A DNA stretch of 64,000 nucleotides from Amyelois transitella (GCF_032362555.1 NC_083529.1:3720001-3784000), one strand, 5' to 3'. Positions 23,101 through 31,950 are shown, numbered from the stretch's first letter. Numbers and translations are program-made. The notes: generated from the letters alone by a model not told the origin.

Positions 23101-26100
23101 GCGTGCTGATGCGCGGGCGGCGGGGCGGGCGTGACGGTGACGCCGGGCGGCACCACGCAGCCGCTGCCTGCCAGGGCCGTGCCGCTTTCCTGCATAAACG
23201 CCCAAAAATTATAAAAATCACTTTGTAAAAAGACTATTTTTAATTTTTTCAACCTTTTTCTAAGTAGAACAAACACATTCCTGAAAACCGTATCAAAATC
23301 GGTTCAGCGAAACGCTAGATAATCGCAGATAAATATATGTACATATACCTACATGTAACCAGGTCAAACAGAGAACCACCTGTTTTTTTGAAGACTGTTA
23401 AAAATGTATGTATGTATAATAAAAGAATAGGGGTGACTAACTTATCTTCGCTCATAACCAATAGTAGCTACTTTACAAACTTGAAATTTGGACATCAGCT
23501 TTATGTGACCAAGTAGTGCTGCACTTTAAAAAAAAAATTACGAACCATGGGACCAATCAAAACTTATCCACATTTTAACAAAAGTATCCCATTCTTGCAA
23601 ATTTCATAAGAATTAAGGAAAAATCCTATATTAACGACTATCCCTCGTAATACACCAGTTCGAAGACAGCCACTTTGGCATACATCCGAGCTTAGCAAGC
23701 AAGTTCCCACCTTGGCGGCGGGCAGCGGCGTGGTCTGCTGCGACTGGCGGATCTTCCTCAGCAGCACGAGCCGCGTCTCCTCCGCGCGCAGCTTCTCGCG
23801 CAGCGCGCGCATGCGCCGCTCGCGCTCCCATATCTCCGAGCTCGGCAGCTCCTGTCGGGAGACAAAATATTCTTAAATATCTAGGTACAATTGATATTCT
23901 CCAAACAATGTCGATCAAAACATAAAATAAGCATAGGGTACATCTCTATGACAGCAGGATGAAACAACAGAGTTTATATGCATTTGACATATTCTGTCAC
24001 AAAGATGAAGTTATATATTTAAGAGTCTATACTTATATATGTATGTGCCGTGTTGCACCAACATAAAAAAAGAATAGGACCACTCCATTTCTTTCCCGTG
24101 GATGTCGAAAAGGCGATTAAAAGATAGGCTTATGAACTTGGGATTTTTCTTATTGGCAATGGAAAACTGTGATGCACAGGGAAGGACAGGTTCAAATCTC
24201 ACTATGCTACGTATCAATATACATTAGCAAGACTATACATTAGCTTAATTGCTAACCGATGCTCTTACGGTAAGGTAATCTGCACATTCAGGCAACTGGA
24301 TGAATCCAAAATCGTTGCATTGGCGCACCGCGCAATTTACCCTGTCCAGAGAGGTGAAAACACTAATGATTTAAGTAAATTGCTCTACAATGATGACACT
24401 TAGAATGACGCTAACCTTAGCCAACAAGAGAGGTGGTTCGTTCTCATCGTCGGAGGAGTCGTCATCGCGCGGGTCGCGAGGAGACTCGGGCGCGGCCGCT
24501 AGTGCGCTCGGAGTTATTGACACGTTCACAGCGCTCGAGTTTAATTTGCTGCTCACATCTGCAAAGAGATTTAACGATTTAAAGTATGGACAGACACTAC
24601 CATGGAATTTAAACCAAACAGGAAATCCACCCATTGGAAAAAGATAGAAGTTTTAATTGTAATAGATTTATTTTTAAAGCAAGGTATCGCATAATGACGT
24701 CAACATAAGTCAACAAAGTATAATTCTATTTGCTTCCTATAGCACAGGTGTAGAAGAAGCGGCGGAACAAGCTACACTGCAGCATATTGGAGTGATATGG
24801 TACTTCAACGGCACAGGATGCAGAAATATTTTTTGAATATCTCTACAGGTAAAATTGCGATGAAATGGAGCCAAAATAATATATTCACCGTAATGAAGTG
24901 AAATAACCCTTATATCTGACTAACCTGTAAATGGCGCGGGTGCGGGCACGGCGGGCTTCCTGTGCGGCGGCGCGGCCGGCAGCAGCACGATGTCGGGGCT
25001 CTCCGCGTAGCTGCGCTGCTCCGAGCGGGGGCGCAGCACCCGGCGCCCGCTCGAGCCCTGCACAATGCAATCTCATTTCATTTACGAATACGGGTAACAG
25101 TTAGCTAAGTGACATTACATAATAACATAGCAAACCACGCTTATTCTACCATATCGGTGTGTAAATATAAGGTTAAAGTTTCTTAAATTAAAGGTGAATT
25201 GATAATTTAAGATTACATTAGTCATCCAGTTTTAACAGATAACATTAAATTAATTAAACATTTTTAATCATTATATTTTCACACAGTACAATTCTCCTTC
25301 ACATTATTTGATAATTTTAACCAAATGTTTCCCTAATTCTTGTGTTCCTGGAAAAATTGTGAGGAAACTGGCACATTCAGGCAACTAGATGCTTATCTAT
25401 GATCCAATATGGAAAAGATTTGCAAGGTTGCAGAGGTCAAATGGCAATTGCTCCATGTAAAATCCTGAATTATAGATATCCATTACCATTTTCATAAAAT
25501 GATTCATATTAGATTATGCAAGTAGACTGCTATGCCAAATTTCATATTGCATTCTCAATTACTCATCTAAAAGAATGATATTCAATAAAAAAAATCTAAA
25601 AATTTGTTTACACAGATGAAATTGTCATACATTATCTTATCAGTGCCACAGATAATTTGGCCTGAGATAAACTGTCTTGATGTACCAATTATTGCTTAAA
25701 CACCTCTTATCTTATTAGGAAAATTTATTAGCTAATACACTTGTAATACTACAACGAAATATTTAAGATTGGAGAGTAAAACCTTTGTACCAGAAAATAA
25801 ATAATTGCTAATAAGAAATCCCTTAAGTTCAGTAAAATATTTTGTTGCCTGGAATAAACACAAACATGATCACGTCTTTATACCCTATGTAGTAGACAGA
25901 GCCAGCAGTCTTGAACAGAGTGAAGTATCTTTAATTTATTACCTAAAAATTCAACATAATGTAAAAACTTCAAAAAATATAATGAAAACATGAAACAAGA
26001 CGTTTGAGAATATTTAATCAGATGTAATTTATTTTTTAATAACACCTATGTCAAACATGTGGAAATGTTGTTACAAATTTATATACTTGAACTTTTTCTT

Positions 26101-27491
26101 CTGATTATTCAGGTCAGAACAAGGCTGAATCTAATACTATGGGAATTACTTATTAATAATTAGCCTTGAAGACATTCTGCAGATAACAATGTAGTTTATT
26201 AGAAAGAATAAAAATGCAAATAACTTTTAAAAAGAATAAAAGAAAAAAAAACAAGGTCAATATTATAAAAACTTTTGGAAAAATTTAAATTTAAAACATT
26301 GTTTATTGATAGTTAATCCACTAGCAGTTAGTAAGTTGATGTGAATGGAAACTATCTGTTGTAACCTCATAACAATTAAAACCTCAAATCAAATCAATTT
26401 ATTATTGCATGTTTATTGGTAATTAAGAATTTTGATTCTCATATTATAAAATTACAGAAAAAATATATAACAACATCAAACAATTAATAAAATGACTCAT
26501 ACTCACACGATCAATCTTTGGAGCATGAAGGAAAACCAGAAAATATTGTTACTAGGCATTAAGTACATAGAAACTTATACTAAAATAAATATTAATCAAG
26601 GTTAAATGAATATTTATTTGGCACAATTGATAAGTCTGACTTCACATTATATATGTACTAGTAATACCAGAAAATCACAGTTGACCATTTGAAGTTTTGA
26701 TTTTATTTAAATTTTTTTATATAATGTAATGATAATATGCAGACTTAAAGTATCAGTTATCCCTGCAAATGATGTAGAGAGAAATGAGGGGTAAAGCAAA
26801 ATTTTAATTTATGACTCTTTTAATGGTATATTAAACATACCTTATATATTAAACTAATAGACTAGTCTTTGTCATGCAATAAAACACTGACTTACACTGG
26901 TAAGGTATTATATATATTTTTAAACAATAACTCTTTCCTTTAAACTTTTGTATGTGATAAAGAATATTTTTTCAATAATTAAACACAAACAAAATAATCT
27001 CATTTTACGAATGTTAACCACACATTAACTTCTACGGTCTTAAATGACTTAAATGAAAAATATTACACTCTTAAAGATAGAATACTATTCCCCATCATTT
27101 GAACACAAACATCATTAATTTGCATTGTACCACTTCCCTCCTCCTTTCAGAAGCCCTGAGGTTCACATATAAACATAACCAAAGAATGGGAAAGTCGGAT
27201 AACAATGACTTTATCTCATACAAAACTTACATGAGGCGGCGGTTGAGCAGGGGTGATAGTTAATCCACTAGCAGTTAATGCTCTCAGCTCACTCAGCTCT
27301 GGCGGTAATGACCTGCAATATTTATATTTACAATCTACAATATTTATTTATTTGATACATATATTTGATAATATAATATACATGTACTTAAAAAGTTATT
27401 AGGTACCTATATTACATGAAAACAATATTGTATAAAAAAGGGAAATATAGTACCTAACACTCAGGTCCACCGCCGAATCGTCTACATCCAT
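8171..27491 (-). CDS. simj: transcriptional repressor p66 / GATAD2 homologue, NuRD subunit (18 coding exons, 654 aa)
   Basis: A nuclear scaffold of the NuRD/Mi-2 deacetylase complex, linking MBD2/3 to the remodeller. Coding exons: 27491-27454, 27312-27231, 25057-24925, 24558-24416, 23851-23711, 23189-23097, 22417-22310, 21730-21644, 21057-21022, 16306-16208, 13763-13452, 12417-12283, 11508-11429, 10857-10778, 10086-10040, 9495-9408, 8987-8859, 8304-8171 (TGA). Phases close to 655 codons. Diagnostic segments: AVDLSVR near the N-terminus; ESPDIVLL; CR1 coiled coil RLVLLRKIRQSQ; QAAAKLALRKQLEKTLLQ; PEMNF...YLVGLE; a C2C2 GATA finger (CAQC...CELC); KTAFVRALQQEQEIERRL; C-terminal QRQYLLDMIPG. Oddities: the finger loop is enlarged, intron 11 starts with GC, and low-complexity Ala/Pro exons are strongly GC-rich against AT-rich introns. 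The identification is firm; small alternative exons may be missed. Confidence 0.93.
8313..8575 (-). repeat. SINE-A copy
   Basis: A near full-length minus-strand copy, from GTGCGGTGTGGTTCCCGGCA to the TATG tail at 8313-8330. It starts about 10 bases into the last p66 intron, close to the acceptor of the terminal exon (8304). Confidence 0.85.
8725..8845. repeat. retroposon family D copy
   Basis: It contains CTTCGTGTAAAAACCTGACT and CATGGTCAAAGGCGC. The same words recur at 12620-12745, 25370-25485 and 63940-64000. Confidence 0.55.
9759..9980 (+). mobile_element. RTE 3' fragment with 26-bp target-site duplication
   Basis: The last 60 or so codons of the RTE ORF plus its 3' end (GAGGCGTGATTTTATGTATG) on the plus strand, in p66 intron 15. 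It is flanked by perfect 26-bp direct repeats at 9733-9758 and 9981-10006 (both beginning TTGATGAGCATTAATTG). This is a hallmark of a recent, heavily 5'-truncated insertion. Confidence 0.9.
10548..10660 (-). repeat. SINE-A 3' fragment
   Basis: Diverged copy: ATAATCATGTCTATATTCTT then GCGGGGTAGACAGAGC, up to CAGCTGTTTGGCTTAA. It lies in p66 intron 14. Confidence 0.7.
11363..11420. repeat. GT-rich microsatellite
   Basis: Interrupted (GT)n beginning about 10 bases inside the intron after the p66 Pro-rich exon (11508-11429). Confidence 0.85.
11590..12170 (-). mobile_element. degraded RTE 3' fragment
   Basis: The minus strand follows the RTE ORF C-terminal third (LSDRIRNSVI, CCDVK, GIEKGMLRWF) but with several frameshifts and deletions. 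An old copy, in p66 intron 12. Confidence 0.8.
12620..12745. repeat. retroposon family D copy
   Basis: Contains CTTCGTGTAAAAACCAGACT and CACGGTCAAAAAG, matching 8725-8845. Confidence 0.55.
12766..12865. repeat. two adjacent hairpins in p66 intron 11
   Basis: 12766-12831 forms a stem of about 29 pairs (GATTCCATCCCACCT against AGGTGGGATGGAATC, with inner ATAGTA/TACTAT) and an 8-base loop. 12832-12865 forms an 11-bp stem (CTTCGTCTTCA/TGAAGACGAAG). Confidence 0.8.
12940..13423 (+). mobile_element. TAA/ATT-flanked repeat element, copy 1 (internally shortened)
   Basis: Starts ATTATTATGTTTCTCCTCTT and ends in (ATT)n at 13409-13423. About 465 bases match, inverted, the copy at 17293-17758. The 3' half present in copy 2 is missing. 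It ends about 28 bases from the p66 GATA-finger exon. Ends and (ATT)n tail suggest a non-LTR-derived element with TAA-type target preference; the family is unrecognised. Confidence 0.75.
13438..13457 (-). other. GC-AG splice donor after the p66 GATA-finger exon
   Basis: The exon ends ...GCGCTCAAG at 13452 and the intron begins GCGAGTTG. The reading frame must join AAG to GCGGAACACACAGC at 12417 (ALK + AEHT, as in other p66 proteins). No GT donor fits that join, so the intron is GC-AG, with the consensus GC(R)AGT. Confidence 0.75.
13853..13995 (-). repeat. SINE-A fragment
   Basis: ATAATCATGTCTTTATCCCT, then CAGCTGTTTGGCTTAATAAT, up to GCTAGCCCATCAGC. A minus-strand copy in p66 intron 10, missing its 5' third. 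Confidence 0.75.
14000..15057. other. intronic AT-rich DNA of p66 without recognised features
   Basis: Very AT-rich, no ORF or clear dispersed repeat. It holds one short hairpin at about 14926-14955 (AATAAACGC.../...GCGTTTATT). Confidence 0.6.
15058..15190 (-). mobile_element. RTE 3' fragment
   Basis: The minus strand matches the RTE ORF end (DQIKDVL...RDRGKWK). A short deletion removes part of the RRACMKRVMNVDEAKE segment. In p66 intron 10. Confidence 0.8.
15431..15485 (-). mobile_element. RTE extreme 3' end
   Basis: TACATACATAAAATCACGCC plus the following CTCTTTCCCGGAGGGG block, about 55 bases only. Confidence 0.75.
15571..16025 (-). repeat. SINE-A copy split by a later insertion, with an internal CTG run
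   Basis: SINE-A words run 15571-15715 and resume at about 15880-16025 (GTCTTTTACGACATCCATGG). An unrelated segment separates them. A (CTG)8 run at 15623-15647 has expanded from the CAGCTG of the element. Confidence 0.6.
16041..16199. repeat. two-copy tandem duplication next to a p66 splice donor
   Basis: A unit of roughly 78 bases beginning GTTGAGTAGTTTATAGGGTA and ending ACTATGCAGTGATAGC is repeated twice. It ends only a few bases from the donor of exon 10 (exon end 16208). Confidence 0.8.
16455..16530. repeat. family F repeat copy
   Basis: TAACCCCCGACAGAAGAAGA, then ATAAGTTTGACGTGTGTCTG. It matches 395-460, where the same words occur with small changes. Confidence 0.55.
16755..16900. repeat. 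family E repeat copy
   Basis: Contains a GGTGGTTCTCAGT...ATGACCCGCATGTACG block and CGCTGAACCGATATTGATGC. Related copies lie at 23240-23400 and 49980-50440. Confidence 0.55.
16996..17765 (-). mobile_element. TAA/ATT-flanked repeat element, copy 2 (longer)
   Basis: On the minus strand it starts ATTATTATGTTTCTCCTCTT near 17765 and ends with GACGCC followed by (TTA)n near 16996. A reading frame beginning MATKGQHRRGWLRMS runs for about 115 codons (17396-17052) but resembles no family I recognise. It abuts the 3' end of the LINE at 17766-21005, which also ends in TTATTATTAT. Confidence 0.75.
17766..21005 (-). mobile_element. non-LTR retrotransposon (CR1/Daphne-like), 5' truncated, in p66 intron 9
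   Basis: A LINE body with ORF2 remnant and a roughly 500-bp 3'UTR ending in AATAAACGATTTTATTATTA. Its 5' edge lies at about 21000, within 20-25 bases of the p66 donor at 21021. The ORF is open from this edge to 18285. It has clear protein similarity to the complete element at 54100-58957, e.g. [16 protein letters not shown] and AFDTVSI. Confidence 0.88.
18285..20990 (-). CDS. LINE ORF2: partial endonuclease plus reverse transcriptase
   Basis: Replication protein of a CR1/Daphne-like element. The frame stays open upstream of the first near-cognate start at 20864 to about 20990 (QNEGVTIYYHKSLN), so the preserved part begins inside the endonuclease. Then follow GIYRPPAHKDVSNF, ILCGDINIDIL, LPTHGRTCYDHMM and TDHFTVALNL. 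The RT shows [60 protein letters not shown] and the catalytic FADD near residue 571 counted from 20864. The N-terminal part of the endonuclease and ORF1 are absent. No stop or frameshift inside, so a young truncated copy. Confidence 0.88.
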   Translation of the reverse strand, partial: NFIIPSKAKSSGTRALLYNSTQNEGVTIYYHKSLNATIEEPPVEDANCLILKIDQSTCVIGIYRPPAHKDVSNFLQSLDKALSNLKTFKNIILCGDINIDILPNNPNKTHHDYLNILAGHGVLSCHSLPTHGRTCYDHMMLKSKHDASCLVINSTLTDHFTVALNLQMQYNLTSTHSKNEYRIDFKVLDQNMSELNFEPILNCTNPNAAANLFIETVYLAIKSSSYRSKTPKRKIIHKPWITKGLLRCIKNRDNLHKKHKKNPTNEVLASTYKRYRSFCSAVLKKSKRKYERLQIQASQNNCKQLWKVIKDISGTNRSPDHSLSLITPEAPSESINQVNRFFADVGGKLAGKIPSSYKSPMYTLPSTCSCLHSLQMTPVLEEDVFSIIISLKERCAVGPDQIPNKVIKRYALLLTKPITHICNLSLEQGTFPAPFKKALIKPIHKDGDKNRVDNYRPISLLSSLSKILERIMNNKLISFLETNNLLSNTQFGFRTGKSTGEAVHELVHSVITSLDGKKKCLTIFLDLKKAFDTVSIPILLDKLERVGVRGIPLKLFSDFLSNRTQQTMIGEWTSDEVCLTFGLPQGSIISPTLFLVYIDSLCQLQLEDAKILAFADDTALFFSGDSWEDTFSKAQVGFDTVKDWLNFNSLTLNINKTAYIPFALKTSYLPPATLSIKSHISDCNQAQNCHCPALHKTDQTKYLGVIIDHTLSFASHIESLTARLRKLIYIFKTLRHISNRKIIKIVYNALCQSLVNYCITSWGGTAKTHLLVVERAQRAILKVAAGLSYLHPTTDLYRTWDVLTVRQSFVLYTILKQHSQVQYDPNLRRFQRRRGPVCTRYRFNTATSHNFFCFLGPYLYNKLNALLNIYPLHKFSCKKTVTQYLKSLDYPSTENLLTPIN
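21840..21886 (-). other. exon-like unit inside p66 intron 7, possible alternative first exon
   Basis: On the minus strand TTCCATGGCC begins MARPQTIQELLGAKRYKIQ, followed by CAG/GTACAA, a good donor. The end phase is 0 and would splice in frame to the exon at 21730 (SSSSGGAS). No acceptor gives the phase needed to join exon 7: the nearest AG, before ATGTTGG, is phase 1. The best reading is an internal promoter with its own ATG, giving a p66 lacking the CR1 coiled coil. This is inference only. Confidence 0.35.
22817..22925 (-). repeat. SINE-A 3' fragment
   Basis: ATATCCCTTGTGGGGTAGAC through CACGTTCAGCTTTTTGGCTT. It is followed by a segment with GGTTCAAGTCCC (B-box-like) that may belong to another SINE. 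Confidence 0.7.
23034..23085 (-). repeat. partial duplicate of p66 exon 6 in the following intron
   Basis: The minus-strand segment GGCAGCGGCTGCGTGGTGCC, preceded by an ACAG acceptor-like site, repeats the exon 6 (23189-23097) core encoding LAGSGCVVPP. It then stops matching. It is about 55 bases beyond the exon 6 donor. Confidence 0.7.
23240..23400. repeat. family E repeat copy (inverted)
   Basis: AAATCGGTTCAGCGAAACGC and the block around AGAGAACCACCTG are the reverse of the copy at 16755-16900. Confidence 0.55.
24040..24165 (+). repeat. SINE-A 5' fragment
   Basis: Plus-strand TGTGCCGTGTTGCACCAACA through AATAGGACCACTCCATTTCT to AAGATAGGCTTATGAACTTG. The 3' half is missing. Confidence 0.7.
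24660..24840. repeat. retroposon family B copy
   Basis: AAGGTATCGCATAATGACGT and TGTAGAAGAAGCGGCGGAAC. Family members also at 29553, 36085, 53754 and 63853. Confidence 0.6.
25370..25485. repeat. family D copy (diverged)
   Basis: GGCACATTCAGGCAACTAGA, then CAAGGTTGCAGAGGTC and CCATGTAAAATCCTGAA. In p66 intron 2. Confidence 0.45.
25866..25925 (-). repeat. SINE-A extreme 3' fragment
   Basis: ATGATCACGTCTTTATACCC then AGTAGACAGAGCCAGCAGTC. About 60 bases. In p66 intron 2. Confidence 0.6.
25930..27230. other. p66 intron 2, AT-rich, no other feature seen
   Basis: No recognisable ORF or dispersed repeat. A segment GTTAATCCACTAGCAGTTA occurs both at 26311 in the intron and inside exon 2 (27260), a short exon-like echo. 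Confidence 0.5.
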
Positions 27492-27519
27492 TGTTATATA
27501 TCCAATAGGTTATTAGTCA
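27492..27519 (-). other. p66 5'UTR part of first coding exon with upstream splice acceptor
   Basis: On the minus strand AATTTTCAG precedes TGACTAATAACC and the start ATG at 27491. This implies a separate non-coding first exon further upstream, between the two divergent genes. Confidence 0.5.
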
Positions 27520-28517
27520 CTGAAAATTAAAACAAATCAATAATTTTACCAAAATCGATCTAAATAATTTTACAAAGACAAGTTGGTTTAGTATACATTC
27601 TGTATTGGCATTCGTAATATAACTTATGATATTACATCGGTTCACGTTGTTTAAAATTCATTGGATACTGGGGCAAATAAATTATGGAAATATCGAACAC
27701 GCATACAACGACCGGTTGACAGCACAAACGTAATGCAAGAAATAGAGTGACAAGACAATGGCCATGGTGGGATCACAACAATTTCTATTATTTTATTTAA
27801 CTCAGTAAATAGATGATGTTTTACAAAGCTCAAACGTAACTTAAAAAGATATTTACCAAATTCAATGATGTCATTCACAATTTCAAAGGAAATACTACCA
27901 AACCAAATAAACCTAATCCAAGAAAATAAACGGTGTTGCAGTTACAACCACAGACAGTGCCGACATTTAATTGAGTGTTGCCATAATTTATTTTATTCAT
28001 GGCTTTATTTTCATTGCTAGAAACAAAAATAAAAGTGTCATAACATTAATGATGTGAATAATTGCTCGTGGTCTTCAATGAGTCGAGACATCTACTGTCT
28101 ATCAAAGTACACTTGTTAGCGCCGGGAGATATCGGGTATTAAATCGTTTATTATAAGTATGTATTTATTATACATGCCATTTCTGTTTTTTTTTATTCTT
28201 TGCGATCTATGACATTGACTATGACAATGACAATCATCATTTTAAGACAATAAGACATCTGATGTATAAATATTTGGAAATTTTAGGTTAGGTGTTGTGT
28301 TCTGTTGTATTTTATTGTGTAGTTTGATTGAAGATCACTTAATTTAGAAATAGGAAAGCATCTCAACAATGAAACAGTGATGCATTTACTTTTAAGCTTT
28401 CAAAGTATGTATTAATTCATGAATTGTTGACTTCGTTGTGTGATAATAAGTCGCTACATTAAATAATTGATTGTATGTCTATACTGTCCTATTGGAACAT
28501 TCCTTTGAAATAATATA
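27520..28517. promoter_or_regulatory. shared upstream region of divergent p66 and EXOSC4
   Basis: About 1 kb separates the two start codons, which point away from each other. It must contain both promoters and the p66 non-coding exon. No TATA box can be placed with confidence. Confidence 0.6.
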
Positions 28518-31500
28518 ATGCCGGGTCCCGAATTGCTTTCAAGTCAAGGACTAAGATTAGATGGACGTAGACCAAACGAACTTCGTCGAATCCGGTGCAA
28601 ACTCGGCGTCTTCACCCAACCAGACGGTAGCGCATATTTAGAACAAGGAAACACGAAAGTTTTGGCTGCTGTTTATGGTCCACACCAGGTAACATAGCTA
28701 ATGCGATTTTTTTCATATACATATAATCACGACTAAAACCCTTGCGGGGTAGACAGAGTCAACATCTTGAACTTGAATGTCAGCTGAACATAGCCTTTCA
28801 GTCTTAACTGAAAAGCTACAATCAGCTGTACAGTTTTAATTATGGAATCAAGATCCAAATAGTGACAGCTTGCTAGCATATCGCCCACAAGAAGGATCCA
28901 AAGTCTTTAAGCCTCACTCTTAGGCGCTTTTAAGACATCAATGGCAATGATATGGAGTGATCCTTCCAAAGAGCCGCGAAACACATGGCACACCATTATT
29001 TTTAATGATTAAGGCTACTTAATTCTGCAATCAATTAAGTAATTAAGTGAGAACTCTGACCTTAGAATTTCCTTCGTTATATAGCTGTTCAGCTATAAAT
29101 AAATAAATATAAGTAATAAATAAATGTTTATGAGATAAATACACAAAATTTTGAGATACTAACTCAACAATACTATATGTTATGATTATGTATAACACCT
29201 TGTTAGGTGATTACTACCTGTACTATTTGTTAATTTTTGCAATGCAGCATACTACACCTTTTATTAACCCTTAGCAAAAGCAAATAATTATTCTATTATA
29301 TTCATTAGTAAAAAGTCTCAAGCCCTGACTCAGGAACTAACATATATGAAGTAGGTAGAAAGAGAAAAATACTTTTTTTCAAAATAGGATTGTTTATTGC
29401 ACTGCTGAAATAGAGGATCGTTTTTGTGTGAAACAAATAACAAACAAAATTTAGATTCGTAACTTTCACTGTAATTTGAACTAAATGCAATACATTTCAT
29501 TTATTACTTTGAATTATAAACTATGATCTAAAATGAGTGAACTCAATTATTTTTATTTGATAAAAGGTATCGCTTATTGACATCAACATAAATTAAGTCT
29601 TATTTCATCTATTACTGCATCCATTTCGTAGTTAATTCTTGACTCAGGGCTTGGGACACTCCACATGTTAATTCAAAAAAGCAGCTGCCAGTCACCTCAC
29701 TCACGGCTCATTGTAACATGATTCAAAATGTGTAAGATAAAATTAGGATACATTACATAAGGGTTTAATAACTATTATTTATGAGTAGTACAATGAAACG
29801 CAGAAATTTACAATATTAAAGTTCTTCATTTCAGGCTGCCAAATCCAAAAGTTCCAATGATGGTGTGGTTGTCAATTGCCAGTACAGCATGGCCACGTTT
29901 TCAACAGGTAGATTAATTTAGGGTTTAATATAATAAATAAATACATAGGATAAATTACACAGATTCAGTTAATCTGGAATTAAGTTCAATACTGTGTTTA
30001 CGAAATACTTACTCATATTTTATAATAAATACTTGTATAGATAGATAAATATCCAAGACCCAGGCCAAATACAAAAAGTTTGTTTCTCATCATGCCCTCT
30101 GGCTGGGAATCAAATCCAGGACCTCTGGTGTCACAGACAAGCACTACCGCACCTCAGCGGCTGTCAAAATGTGCATTTGCTTGCGTAAAGAAACTGGAAG
30201 TGTAAAAAAGAATATGGAGTGTTAAAATATGTCATGTTCCTAGGACATATTTAAACACTCAATTTTCTTTTTATTTTTATCATCTTTTTCCAATATGCTC
30301 CTTATTATATTTATAGGCTTGAATCACTTTACTGATAAGGTAGGTGATTTCCTGCTTCTGTTAGTCAAGCATCAATCAACAAGTGGTTAGACTACCCAAA
30401 CACTTGGAACAAACCAAATCAGAAATCTTAATCTCGTAACGAGAAGAGGCAAATAATAGTGTATTGTCTTCTTATAGGTGAAAGAAAAAATCGTCCCCGT
30501 GGTGATCGCAAGTCCCAAGAAATGTCGATGCACCTACGGCAAGCTTTGACTGCAGCAATAAAGACAGAATTATATCCTCGCTCCCAGATTGATGTTTATG
30601 TGGAGGTCTTGCAGGTTTGTACAGATGACCTTTAAGTCGTTAATGATACAGAAATGTTGAATGACCTTTCATTTAAAGTTCCCGTGCGATTTGCAAATAA
30701 CCTGTATTTCGTAGGTGGTGTAATTTCGTGGCTTTTTGTAGATGGCGCTAAATTCGTCACTTTTTGTAGATGACGCTTAATTCACGCGGGCGAAGCTGCG
30801 GTTGAAAGCTAGTGATTTGATAACTTGATTGATATCTAGGCAGACGGCGGCGCGTACTGCGCATGCGTGAACGCGGCGACGCTAGCGCTAACGGACGCGG
30901 GGATCCCCCTGCGAGCGTACGCGTGCGCTTGTTCGGCGTCCATGGCGTGGCGCGGGGGAGCCCCCGAGCCCTTGGTGGACGTGGGCCACGTGGAGGAGGC
31001 CGCTGGGGGAGTCGTGCTGACAGTGGCCAGCCTTCCCAATACTGGTAAGTATTCCTTGTTTTCCACACTGTGCTAAAAGGAAGTTACCTGGTTCGGGAAA
31101 GGCCTAGGCGAAAATTGTATGCATGCTAGGATTAATTGGATGCATGCAAGCATATTAAATATAAAACATAATAAGGCTAATTTTGGTGATTACATGACAT
31201 AAAGAGGAAAATATAAGAAGCTTTATATCATTAACAAAGGTACATACATAAACCACGCCTCTTTCCCGGAGGGATATCCCTGCATACTTCTTTCGCTTTA
31301 TCCAAATTCAACTCTTTTATAATATCATTTCTCAAAATCATCAACAAAGATATCAATTTACAATAAAGTATATTAAATGCTTAATCTTCCGTCACTTTCA
31401 AAAAATCTACTTGTGTGCTAAAATAGTCTTGTTTATCTCAAGAGTATTCTACTTTTTGTTCCAGGTAGTGTTGCATTACTAGAGATGTCTCATAGACTGC

Positions 31501-31950
31501 ACATGGACTACTTCGACGTGGTGATGAGCCGCGCCATGCAGGGCTGTAGAGATATTGAGGTGAGCATCGAGCAGGGAGTCCTTTTGTGATAGAATATTTT
31601 CATTGAAAGGGAATCGCTCCTTTCAAGGTTGAGGGTATTTATTACGTTATTTGATATGGAGTCTCCTCAACACTAGTCCGCCTAGTAAAACCGCTTCTAA
31701 TCGTATTCTCTTTTTTTGAAGTGTAAAAAACACTTTCCTATATACTGCATTAGTCTGCTCAGAAAACAAGATAATCGTGGACAAACATACATACAAACAG
31801 GTGCAAATAAAAACTATCTTTTTTAAAAATGGGCTCGTGGGTCCACAATATTGTAATCACGCCAATCTTTTGTTCCAGGTTATACTGGACAGAGCTGTAA
31901 GAGAACATTTAGCAGAAGGTTGGACGAAGCAGGATATTGTTACTATATGA
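28518..31950 (+). CDS. EXOSC4: exosome complex component RRP41 (EXOSC4/Ski6), 250 aa, 6 exons
   Basis: A RNase PH-fold subunit of the nine-subunit ring of the RNA exosome, for nuclear and cytoplasmic 3'-5' RNA processing and decay. Exons: 28518-28688, 29835-29907, 30478-30614, 30840-31044, 31465-31559, 31879-31950. All are GT-AG and total 251 codons with stop. Family segments: GLRLDGRRPNELR, GSAYLEQGNTKVLAAVYGPH, VNCQYSMATFSTGERK, RPRGDRKSQEM, YPRSQIDVYVEVLQADGG, CVNAATLALTDAGIP, HVEEAAGGVV and LLEMSHRLHMDYF. Length is close to the human protein (about 245 aa). As in metazoan RRP41, it is expected to be structural rather than catalytic. The MPGPELL start is the expected N-terminus. AATAAA follows the stop directly. 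Confidence 0.96.
28716..28990 (-). repeat. SINE-A copy
   Basis: ATACATATAATCACGACTAA with CCCTTGCGGGGTAGACAGAG, up to CATGGCACACC. Near full length but diverged, with a local duplication around TGAACATAGCC. In EXOSC4 intron 1. Confidence 0.7.
29553..29640. repeat. family B fragment
   Basis: AAAAGGTATCGCTTATTGAC then ATCAACATAAATTAAG, in EXOSC4 intron 1. Confidence 0.5.
30015..30180 (-). repeat. tRNA-derived SINE
   Basis: The minus strand reads GCCGCTGAGGTGCGGTAGTG (A-box-like), then GGATTTGATTCCCAGC (B-box-like), then a non-tRNA body TTTGTATTTGGCCTGGGTCT and an AT-rich tail. A typical Pol III SINE head. In EXOSC4 intron 2. Confidence 0.65.
31240..31330 (-). mobile_element. degraded RTE 3' end
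   Basis: ACATACATAAACCACGCCTC then CCCGGAGGG and TGCATACTTCTTTCGCTT. Internally deleted copy in EXOSC4 intron 4. Confidence 0.65.

Noticed and set aside
26499-26530. A 9-base microexon candidate (IDR) in p66 intron 2
   Set aside because: The AG lacks a pyrimidine tract and nothing demands extra residues between exons 2 and 3.
27651-27878. 75-codon minus ORF upstream of p66
   Set aside because: No similarity and not needed by the splice pattern; likely chance.
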